Origin: Monoglobus sp964617455
Lineage (GTDB): Bacteria > Bacillota > Clostridia > Monoglobales > Monoglobaceae
Reading direction: 5' to 3'
DNA length: 48,518 nucleotides
NCBI GenBank assembly: GCA_964617455.1
Contig: CAZTYF010000014.1
Location: 1 to 48,518 of the forward strand
This document shows positions 24,508-31,666 of the stretch, piece by piece; position 1 is the stretch's first letter, and each line of letters opens with the position of its first letter. The position numbers were made by a program, and so were the translations under genes. A model generated the notes under the pieces. That model was not told the DNA's origin. It saw only the letters and a program-made list of their open reading frames with translations, and did not search any database.

Positions 24508-25982
24508 ATCAAGCTGCCCTCTTTCATAACAACGGGCAAACTGTTAATGTCCGGTTTGCCATGGCTGTTTAAGGGAATTTTGTTTATTTTAACAAAAAAT
24601 TCGGGTATCATAAAAGGTGTCAAACGGTCGGCCATTTCCTTGCGGATTTCCGAGATTTTAATATTACTCCTTGCAGGCACATAATATGCAATCATATAGG
24701 AAAGGCCGCCTTCGTCTTTGAACGCTCTCACAATTCCCTGACTCACGCCGGCGCATCCGCAAAGCACCGATTCGGTTTCGGCTATTTCCACCCTTTTCCC
24801 GTATATCATAATTTGGGTATCCATTCTATGCAAAAACGCCAAATCTCCGTTTGGGAGAATGTATCCCAAATCACCGCTGTGGTACATAACCCCCTCAGAG
24901 GAATATTCAAAAGCTCTGTTTTCTTCGGCATGGTCTCCAACATAGCCCTCCGAAACACCGCCGCCCAATATGCATATTTCACCCGGCTCTCCGGGTAGAA
25001 GTTCTTTTCCGCTTTTATCCAAAATACGTATTTCCGCTCCTTCTACGGGATGGCCGATGGGGTATGTACCGTCTTCCAAAGGTTCTCCCAAGCTGCAATT
25101 GTAATAAGCGGCACATACGGTGGTCTCCGATGGGCCATAGGTATTATAAACCGTAATTCTGTTCACAAGGCGGTCGACGTAACCGGCCCTCAACACATCT
25201 CCTCCGCTTATCAGAAGTCGAAGGCAAGAGGGAATTTCCGCCAATTTGTTCATTTCCGCCAATAAATATGGAAAACCGCTGATTATGGTAACTCTATGTT
25301 TTTTTACAAAATTCATCAAAGAATTCATATTCTCCTTCTCATTTGCCGACGGAATGGCAAGAGCTGCGCCGCTTAAGAGGCTTGCAAAAACCTCTTCAAC
25401 AAATATATCAAAGGAGCATACGGAGTACTGAAGCATTACATCCCCCGGTGCAGGTTTAAATTCATTTGCAAATGCTTTAACGTAGTGGCAAATATTCCCG
25501 TTCGTAACGCAAACCCCTTTGGGCCGCCCTGTTGTGCCCGATGTGTAGAGCACATAAGCGGGAGAATGGGGAGTTGCCGCACTTTTATTATTCACATTGT
25601 CCTTGGTTGATCGGCAAATTTCGCAATCAATCAAACGGGTCGGAAAACCTCCCAATTTCCCAACAAAGGAAGACTCTGTAAGAATGAAATCCACTTCCGC
25701 CTCTTCCATCATATATCGTATTCTGCCAATCGGGAAGTCGGGTTCTGCCGGTACATAGCTTGCTCCGCACTTCAGAACGGCAAAGATCGCGGCAATCATT
25801 TCGATTCTGTGGCTCATAACTATACCCACTCTTCGAGTGCCCACCGGGAAACTTCCCGCAATTTTGTCAACTATATCCGACAATTCAGAAAATGTGTACT
25901 CACGCTTGCTTTCTATGATTGCCGGTTTATTCCCAAATTTATCCACAATATTTTTAAAAAATGAATATACGGTGTTTTGCAT
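24504..25982 (-). CDS. Standalone NRPS-type adenylation enzyme (AMP-binding)
   Basis: This 492-aa AMP-forming enzyme activates a carboxylic acid, probably an amino acid, as an acyl-adenylate. Core motifs are A3 YVLYTSGTTGRPKGV (residues about 140-155), A4 CSFDIFVEEVFASLLSGA, A5 YNTYGPSETTVCA, A6 GEICILGGGVSEGY, A7 MYHSGDLG, A8-like MDTQIMIYGKRVEIAETES and A10 LNSHGKPD with the catalytic lysine. The Asp of A4 that grips the amino group is present. No carrier-protein or condensation domain is fused and none is adjacent. A DltA role is less likely because the A4 region looks NRPS-like and dltBCD are absent. GGAGGAC precedes the ATG. Confidence 0.88.
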   Translation of the reverse strand: MQNTVYSFFKNIVDKFGNKPAIIESKREYTFSELSDIVDKIAGSFPVGTRRVGIVMSHRIEMIAAIFAVLKCGASYVPAEPDFPIGRIRYMMEEAEVDFILTESSFVGKLGGFPTRLIDCEICRSTKDNVNNKSAATPHSPAYVLYTSGTTGRPKGVCVTNGNICHYVKAFANEFKPAPGDVMLQYSVCSFDIFVEEVFASLLSGAALAIPSANEKENMNSLMNFVKKHRVTIISGFPYLLAEMNKLAEIPSCLRLLISGGDVLRAGYVDRLVNRITVYNTYGPSETTVCAAYYNCSLGEPLEDGTYPIGHPVEGAEIRILDKSGKELLPGEPGEICILGGGVSEGYVGDHAEENRAFEYSSEGVMYHSGDLGYILPNGDLAFLHRMDTQIMIYGKRVEIAETESVLCGCAGVSQGIVRAFKDEGGLSYMIAYYVPARSNIKISEIRKEMADRLTPFMIPEFFVKINKIPLNSHGKPDINSLPVVMKEGSLI

Positions 25983-25994
25983 ATTAGTCCTCCG

Positions 25995-26690
25995 TTAGTT
26001 ATATTTTGACAGCAGCCAATTTATGCCCAAAGCGGTTCGTTCGGCGGCATTTACAAAGTGATTGCCCGGATTGAGCACGAATTCCGTATCTATTCCCAAA
26101 CCTTTGTAGTAGTCATATAATTCCTTGGTGTTATCCAGAACGCTTTTGAGGAATTTGTTTTTTGTTTCACATTCCCTGTCTCCCAAGGACAGATAAAGAT
26201 GACGAGGTATCTTTTTTATTTTTTGCGTCATGGCGTATTCTTTGAATTTCGGAAACCACAATGAGCCCGACATACTTGCGATGCCATCGAACATTTCGGT
26301 ATTATACACCGAGTATAAAGCAAACAACCCTGCCAAAGAGTATCCGGCAAGTCCCCGCCATGGAACTGTGCCTTTGATTTCCTTCTCTGTTTGAGGCAGA
26401 ATTTCATTAACAAGGAGTTGGAGATAATCGTCCGCACCACCGGTGCACGGTGTGTCATCTTTGGATATGGGAGGGATGTCCCACGGCGCCATATCTCGGT
26501 CCCATTCAAGCTCGCTTACGGCAGCCAAAGAAAAATCAGCATAGCCCCCCGGCCGCATTTTCTTCACAATTTCCAAAACCTGTTCTCCCTCTTTGCCAAA
26601 TGTATTGAGATAGATTACAGGTTGATTTGATTTGTCACTTATAAAAACATCTACTGCTTTTCCCCTCGCCGAAAATTGTATGTGTTCCAT
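25995..26690 (-). CDS. Alpha/beta-hydrolase, esterase D / siderophore-esterase type
   Basis: This is a 231-aa hydrolase of the putative-esterase family (PF00756 type). The nucleophile elbow GLAGYSLAGLFALY carries GYSLAG (serine near residue 118). LSLGDRECETK supplies the likely acid, and LNPGNHFVNAAERTALGINWLL gives the catalytic histidine. No signal peptide, so cytoplasmic. It lies 12 bases before the adenylation gene on the same strand. Relatives include trilactone siderophore esterases and S-formylglutathione hydrolase. Context suggests release or hydrolysis of an ester or thioester made by the adenylation enzyme (inference). The ribosome binding site is GAAGGG. Confidence 0.83.
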   Translation of the reverse strand: MEHIQFSARGKAVDVFISDKSNQPVIYLNTFGKEGEQVLEIVKKMRPGGYADFSLAAVSELEWDRDMAPWDIPPISKDDTPCTGGADDYLQLLVNEILPQTEKEIKGTVPWRGLAGYSLAGLFALYSVYNTEMFDGIASMSGSLWFPKFKEYAMTQKIKKIPRHLYLSLGDRECETKNKFLKSVLDNTKELYDYYKGLGIDTEFVLNPGNHFVNAAERTALGINWLLSKYN

Positions 26691-26765
26691 ATTTAAGCCC
26701 TTCTTCCCGGAAAATTTACAAATAATAGAGGCTAACGGTTTAAATAAGCTGTCCGTTTTTCAAAA

Positions 26766-27989
26766 TTACACGGGCTGAGTTTTGATTTCATCTCCCGCTT
26801 TGAAATTGTATATAGGTTTGATGATTTTAACAATTTCGGCTGTGTCGGAAATATTATCGATAATGTCATCCATGCTCTTATAGGCCATTGGACTTTCATC
26901 AATGGTCGCCTCGCTTATTGATGTGCTGTAAATTCCGGACATTTGCCGTTCAAATTCACTTATCTCAAGCCTGTGTCGGGCTGCGGAACGGCTCATGATT
27001 CGTCCTGCTCCGTGGGGTGCGGATTGATTCCAGTCATCATTCCCCTTGCCGATACATATCAAAGAGCCATCCCTCATATTTATCGGTATCAATATTTTTT
27101 CTCCCGCTTTGGCCGAAACGGCTCCCTTTCGTAAAATCATTTCTTTGGTGTCAATATAATTATGAACCGTGGTGAACGATTCGACCGGCGTTAAACCCAA
27201 TCCTTCGATTATCTCATGAGTCATTGCCTTTCGGTTGATTACGGCGTAGTTTTGAACTATTTTCATATCATGGATATAATCATCAAATGCCTTACCCGAA
27301 ACGTATGAAAGCTCTTTGGGGATATCGCAGTGCTTGCTGTGTTTGAGTTCTTCGATGGCAGTTTGTATCTCTTTGTGCCGATTCTCGGCTTTGAGTTTGG
27401 CGATAAGCTCAAGAATTTCATCGCCTGTGGCAGAGTTTAATGCCAAATATCCTTCATTTTGGTAATAGGCCGCAACTTCAACACCCAAATGTCTGCTACC
27501 CGAATGAACCACGATGTATATGTTTCCTTCGTCATCACAATCGGCTTCGATAAAGTGATTGCCGCCTCCGAGAGTTCCCACACTCAGTATCACACGTTTT
27601 TCGCGTATTTTTTTGAAACATCGCAGTTCGTCAAGGTGCAAATCCGATGCGTATTCGTGGGGTTTTGTCCTGATTTCAAAGCCCGAAGGAATCCGATCGT
27701 ATATCAACTTATCCAACTTTTCAAGGTCAAGCTCTTTTTCGGCTATCATAACCGTTTCCATACCGCAGCCGATATCGACGCCAACCAAATTCGGCACAAT
27801 CTTATCGGTGATTGTCATGGTTGTGCCTATAGTGCAACCAGCGCCGGAGTGGACGTCAGGCATAAGCCGTATTTTGCAATCCGCGGCAAACTCCTGGTCA
27901 CAAAGCCTGCGTATCTGCTCAAGGGAACCGTCATCAATAACCGTCGCGAATACCTTGGCGGTATTGTACTTCCCGCAAACTTCAATCAT
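26766..27989 (-). CDS. rtcB: RtcB-family RNA-splicing ligase
   Basis: This 407-aa GTP- and Mn2+-dependent ligase joins RNA 2',3'-cyclic phosphate or 3'-phosphate to 5'-OH. Metal and active-site motifs are MPDVHSGAGCTIG, VGVDIGCGM with the metal-binding Asp/Cys, GGGNHF, VVHSGSRHLG, and the guanylylated histidine in SAPHGAGRIMSR. It is shorter than E. coli-type proteins with intact motifs. It stands on its own strong promoter. No archease or RtcR regulator is nearby, and its RNA substrate (tRNA repair is typical) cannot be read from context. The ribosome binding site is AAGGTG. Confidence 0.94.
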   Translation of the reverse strand: MIEVCGKYNTAKVFATVIDDGSLEQIRRLCDQEFAADCKIRLMPDVHSGAGCTIGTTMTITDKIVPNLVGVDIGCGMETVMIAEKELDLEKLDKLIYDRIPSGFEIRTKPHEYASDLHLDELRCFKKIREKRVILSVGTLGGGNHFIEADCDDEGNIYIVVHSGSRHLGVEVAAYYQNEGYLALNSATGDEILELIAKLKAENRHKEIQTAIEELKHSKHCDIPKELSYVSGKAFDDYIHDMKIVQNYAVINRKAMTHEIIEGLGLTPVESFTTVHNYIDTKEMILRKGAVSAKAGEKILIPINMRDGSLICIGKGNDDWNQSAPHGAGRIMSRSAARHRLEISEFERQMSGIYSTSISEATIDESPMAYKSMDDIIDNISDTAEIVKIIKPIYNFKAGDEIKTQPV

Positions 27990-28022
27990 ATAATTTCACC
28001 TTCTGTGTTTAACTATATGAAG

Positions 28023-28051
28023 ATTATACCCCTACAAATATATTATGTCAA
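28023..28051 (-). promoter_or_regulatory. Consensus promoter of rtcB
   Basis: Minus strand: TTGACA (28051-28046), a 17-base spacer and TATAAT (28028-28023). Both boxes and the spacing are perfect sigma-A consensus. The predicted 5' leader is only about 27 bases, so no sigma-54 (RtcR-type) control is visible. Confidence 0.9.
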
Positions 28052-28165
28052 CGTAAAAATATTTGATTTTTTCCCTTATGAATCGCCGTCATAAGTTTTC
28101 AAATTACCCGCCCGATATTAATCCCCGAAACCCGGGAACGAAATAAGAGATAATATAAGAATAAT

Positions 28166-28197
28166 AAAAGAGGGGCATGTGGAACAGCTCCTCTTTT
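28166..28197 (-). terminator. Terminator after the SDR gene
   Basis: AAAAGAGGGGC (28166-28176) pairs with GCTCCTCTTTT (28187-28197), with one mismatch, and TTTTATTATT follows on the minus strand. The rest of the 28052-28235 gap shows nothing else. Confidence 0.8.
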
Positions 28198-28235
28198 GGT
28201 ATATATGACAACTCCGGATTCTCAATATCGAGTTT

Positions 28236-29054
28236 TTAAATGTCCGTAGACGCTGCAAGTTCATTTTGCGTCTCATAGTCCGCTATACGCTCCTTGAGAC
28301 GTTCAATGGTTGCGGAAAGTGCCTGAGATCCCAAAACCATTCTCAGAGGTGCGGGATTTATATCTACGCTTTCAATTATGCGCGCTGCCATTTTGACAGG
28401 GTCACCGGGTGCCAAGCCTTTTGACGGATCAAGCATATTCAGAAATCCATGGCAGGATTCATATTCGGGCATAAGATTCGCAACCCTTGCGCTGCCGTAT
28501 CGGAATTCGGTTCTTGCTCCTCCCGGTTCCACGATAGTCACACCGACATTAAACTGTGCAACCTCCTGTGCCACAGCCTCACAAAATCCCTCAATGCCAA
28601 ACTTGGTCGCATGGTATAATGAATTGGCAGGGTAAGCCACTTGTCCGCCATAGCTTGAAATTTGGATAATCCTTCCTCCACCCTGCCTGCGCATATACGG
28701 CAGCGAAGACTTTATAACCTGAATTGAACCCGTAAGGTTGGTGGCAATAATCCGATCAATCTCTGCATCACTAAGTTCTTCGGCACAGCCGAACAGCCCA
28801 TAACCTGCGTTGCTGACAACTACGTCAATTTTTTCGTGTTTCTCAAAAGCTTCCTTAACGGTTTTTTGTACTTTGGGAACATCCGTAACATCCAATATTC
28901 TGCAGTCAAATTTCCGATACTTGTCAATAAGGTCTTGAACTTTTGACCTGTTCCTTACGGTGCCGATAACCGTATCCCCTCTTTCAAGAAGCTGTTTTGT
29001 CATCTCTAAACCAAATCCGCTGGATACGCCCGTGATAAGCCATGTTTTGTTCAA
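28236..29054 (-). CDS. Short-chain dehydrogenase/reductase (SDR)
   Basis: This is a 272-aa classical SDR oxidoreductase. The dinucleotide motif is TGVSSGFG (residues about 8-15), followed by VVSNAGYG (NNAG-type), catalytic SSYGG with serine near residue 137, and the YHATKFG motif with Tyr and Lys, then VEPGGARTEF. The arginines after the second strand (TVRNRSK) suggest NADP(H). The start is TTG, supported by GAGGAGAG 6 bases upstream; the first in-frame ATG would delete the cofactor motif. It lies downstream of the LysR gene on the same strand and shares an upstream sequence pair with the GH28 promoter region. Substrate unknown. Confidence 0.9.
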   Translation of the reverse strand: MNKTWLITGVSSGFGLEMTKQLLERGDTVIGTVRNRSKVQDLIDKYRKFDCRILDVTDVPKVQKTVKEAFEKHEKIDVVVSNAGYGLFGCAEELSDAEIDRIIATNLTGSIQVIKSSLPYMRRQGGGRIIQISSYGGQVAYPANSLYHATKFGIEGFCEAVAQEVAQFNVGVTIVEPGGARTEFRYGSARVANLMPEYESCHGFLNMLDPSKGLAPGDPVKMAARIIESVDINPAPLRMVLGSQALSATIERLKERIADYETQNELAASTDI

Positions 29055-29182
29055 ATTTATCTCTCCTCTGCATTTTATGGTTTTATATTATTTTTGCAAT
29101 ATTGTTCCTTTTTTCGGTAAGTTTTTCTGCAAGCTATAGTCATAAATTTTCTCTCTTGGTAATTTTGATTTGACTCAAACGG

Positions 29183-30067
29183 TTATTTTTCAAATTGAAT
29201 TTTTAATATATCCGCGAAATCTTTGATACATTGCTTTGTATTATTTGTTTTCCAAAACGCTCCGTACTTGATTTTTATGGGTTTTCCGGAGCGTTCAAGG
29301 GGCACAAGGGATATGTTATCGGAAAACCTCTGTGAAAGCTCTCCCCCATCGATTGGAATAAAGCCTCTTCCGGCGGCAACCATCAGACGCGCTTCATCAA
29401 GATTATCCGCAAAAACGAATTCACTGACAATGCCGAAAATTTCGCGATAATAGATTTGATCATTGTCAAGCCGGCTTTTTGATGATACCAATATACACGG
29501 AGTGTCTTTTAATTCCTCTGTGTTTACCGATTGCTTTTTTGAAATCGGATTTCGAGCAGAAATTTCAATATAGCATGGAGTCTCGCTCAGAAGTAAATTC
29601 TCATATTCATCCGAAAACGCTCGCCGCTGGTCGTTAAATATCAAATCAGCGCCGCCAAGTCTGAGCATATTATATGCTTCTTCGTGAGTACCGTTACTTA
29701 TGTCAAGTACAACGTCGGGATATGTGTCGGAGAAACGCTCCACAGCTTGCCGAAATTCCCGGCCCGCGTAGCTTTTTAAGTAACATACTTTGAGTGTATT
29801 GCCGCCGTCATTGGAAATGCGTACCGTTTCACGGCACAATTTGTCCAGATCGGATGTTATCAACAGGCTCTTTTTATAGAAATATTCGCCGGCAGGGGTT
29901 AGACTCAATTTCCGATTGTTACGTTTTATCAACAATACTCCAAGGTCACGCTCAAGTGTCTGTATTTGCTGAGAAATCGCCGATTGAGAGATAAAACACT
30001 CGTCTGCGGCGGCACTGAAACTGCCGAGTCTCACCACCGCCTGAAAATATCTCATTTGTTTTAACAT
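29183..30067 (-). CDS. LysR-family transcriptional regulator
   Basis: This is a 294-aa regulator. The N-terminal winged helix-turn-helix (residues 1-60) reads MLKQMRYFQAVVRLGSFSAA, then CFISQSAISQQIQTLE and the LSLTPAGEYFY wing. The rest is the periplasmic-binding-like effector domain, with VDISNGT-type strands (here VLDISNGTHEEAYNML) and ARLMVAAGRGFIPIDGG. It is divergent from the GH28 gene across 216 bases and upstream of the SDR gene, so both are natural target candidates. The effector is unknown. Confidence 0.93.
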   Translation of the reverse strand: MLKQMRYFQAVVRLGSFSAAADECFISQSAISQQIQTLERDLGVLLIKRNNRKLSLTPAGEYFYKKSLLITSDLDKLCRETVRISNDGGNTLKVCYLKSYAGREFRQAVERFSDTYPDVVLDISNGTHEEAYNMLRLGGADLIFNDQRRAFSDEYENLLLSETPCYIEISARNPISKKQSVNTEELKDTPCILVSSKSRLDNDQIYYREIFGIVSEFVFADNLDEARLMVAAGRGFIPIDGGELSQRFSDNISLVPLERSGKPIKIKYGAFWKTNNTKQCIKDFADILKIQFEK

Positions 30068-30219
30068 ATATTCACCCCCAACTTCTGTACTCTATGATTT
30101 TATCATATTTATTATATATTATCAATTCGGATTGTTTATGGTTTTTATAAGTTTTTCTAATCATAAATTTTAAAAAATAATTCTGCGATTTATGGAAATA
30201 TGCCAAAATCAAAAAACAG

Positions 30220-30248
30220 TTGCTTTTATGGGGAATTTGTGGTATAAT
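30220..30248 (+). promoter_or_regulatory. Promoter of the GH28 gene
   Basis: TTGCTT (30220-30225), a 17-base spacer and TATAAT (30243-30248), 36 bases before the start. The upstream stretch 30148-30171 holds a sequence pair also found upstream of the SDR gene, a possible LysR site. Confidence 0.75.
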
Positions 30249-30283
30249 TCAAAACACTGAAAACATACCATAGGAGGGTGCTT

Positions 30284-31612
30284 ATGTTTAAGGAGTTTAC
30301 TGTTTCGGTACCTACTTTCCCGGACAGAGAATTTGATATAATCAACTATGGGGCCAGTCAGGGCAGCAAGAAGGCCAATACCGAGGCTTTTGCCGCTGCC
30401 ATAGATGCCGCTGCAGAGCGGGGAGGACGGGTTATTGTGCCCGACGGGGTTTGGCTCACGGCTCCCATAACCCTAAAATCCGGCGTGGAGCTCCACCTTG
30501 ACGACAACGCCTTGGTGCTGTTTGACAAGAGCCCGGAAGATTATCCCCTTATTGTTACGGACTATGAGGGAATTCGAAGAATCAGAACCGTGTCTCCCAT
30601 CACTGCGGAGTATGCGGAGAATATTGCCATCACGGGCAACGGTACCATCAACGGCAGCGGTCAGCTGTGGCGGCCCGTGAAGCGCTGGAAGATGAACAAC
30701 ATCCAGTGGGAGAGGCTTTTGGCTCGGTCCAATTACATAATCCATGGCGATGACGGTGAGATTTGGGTTCCGTCCAAGTCAATATACGATGCCCGATATG
30801 TGGGGGAGGTGTTCCCCGATGATTATCCCACGGATGAGGAGGCTCTTGCCGCTGCCGCACCTTACTATGACTTTTACAGACCTGTTATGATAAGTTTTCG
30901 GCATTGCAAAAAGATACTCATGGAAGGCGTCCGCCTTCAGAATTCCCCCGCCTGGAGCGTTCATCCCTATTTCTGCGAGGATGTGACGGTTCGGAATGTC
31001 CTTATCACCAATCCCTACTACGCCCAAAACGGCGACGGAATAGATGTGGATTCCTGCGACAGGGTTCATATTCACAACTGCGACTTCCGCACGGGAGATG
31101 ATGCGATTTGTCTGAAATCCGGCAAGGACAGAGAGGCCCGAAAGCTCAAAAAACCCTGCGAGAATGTTTTCGTTCACGACTGCAAGGTGGGAAAGAGCCA
31201 CGGCGGATTTGTTGTGGGCAGCGAAATGTCCCGGGGCGTTAAGAATGTTTTGGTCAAGAATTGCACCTTCACGGATTCGGATGTGGGTGTGAGATTTAAA
31301 AGCGCCATGGGCAGAGGCGGAGTTGTTGAGGATATCTATCTTGACAATATACAGATGATAAACATAAAAAACCAGCCCGTGATTATGACCATGGACTATG
31401 TCCACAACCTTATGGACTACAGAGACCCGGTTGTCCAAAGCGACGACCCGGAGGATATACCGGAATTTAAGAATATATACTTTAAAAACTGCAACTGCAT
31501 AGGTGCGGGGCTCCCCGTGAAGATAAATCCTCTGAACGGATACCCCGATTCCATTCATGACATATACTATGAAAACTGTTACTTGGAAGGCGCGGTAAAC
31601 AACGCAGGATAA
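30284..31612 (+). CDS. Glycoside hydrolase family 28 (polygalacturonase-like)
   Basis: This 442-aa right-handed beta-helix enzyme would hydrolyse galacturonan or rhamnogalacturonan bonds. Family signatures are NGDGIDVDSC (NTD-type, Asp), TGDDAICLKSG (the DD pair), KSHGGFVVGSE (His-Gly) and VRFKSAMGRGG (RIK-type). N-terminal FDIINYGASQGSKKANTEAF is the usual beta-helix cap. No signal peptide, so it is probably cytoplasmic and acts on short imported oligosaccharides, as exo-acting bacterial GH28 enzymes do (inference). I chose the ATG with AGGAGG 6 bases upstream over a GTG two codons earlier. It is divergent from the LysR gene. Confidence 0.94.
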   Translation: MFKEFTVSVPTFPDREFDIINYGASQGSKKANTEAFAAAIDAAAERGGRVIVPDGVWLTAPITLKSGVELHLDDNALVLFDKSPEDYPLIVTDYEGIRRIRTVSPITAEYAENIAITGNGTINGSGQLWRPVKRWKMNNIQWERLLARSNYIIHGDDGEIWVPSKSIYDARYVGEVFPDDYPTDEEALAAAAPYYDFYRPVMISFRHCKKILMEGVRLQNSPAWSVHPYFCEDVTVRNVLITNPYYAQNGDGIDVDSCDRVHIHNCDFRTGDDAICLKSGKDREARKLKKPCENVFVHDCKVGKSHGGFVVGSEMSRGVKNVLVKNCTFTDSDVGVRFKSAMGRGGVVEDIYLDNIQMINIKNQPVIMTMDYVHNLMDYRDPVVQSDDPEDIPEFKNIYFKNCNCIGAGLPVKINPLNGYPDSIHDIYYENCYLEGAVNNAG

Positions 31613-31617
31613 AACAA

Positions 31618-31655
31618 ATCGGGGCTTTGAGGGAATCACTCCTCAAAGTCCCGAT
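31618..31655. terminator. Bidirectional terminator between the GH28 gene and rpoC
   Basis: ATCGGGGCTTTGAGG (31618-31632) pairs with CCTCAAAGTCCCGAT (31641-31655) with a single G-T pair. It is the only sequence between the two convergent genes. TGATATTTTG follows on the plus strand. Confidence 0.85.
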
Positions 31656-31666
31656 TGATATTTTGT

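Noticed and set aside
24504..25982. D-alanine ligase DltA
   Set aside because: The A4 and A5 regions follow the NRPS pattern, and dltB, dltC and dltD are absent from the neighbourhood.
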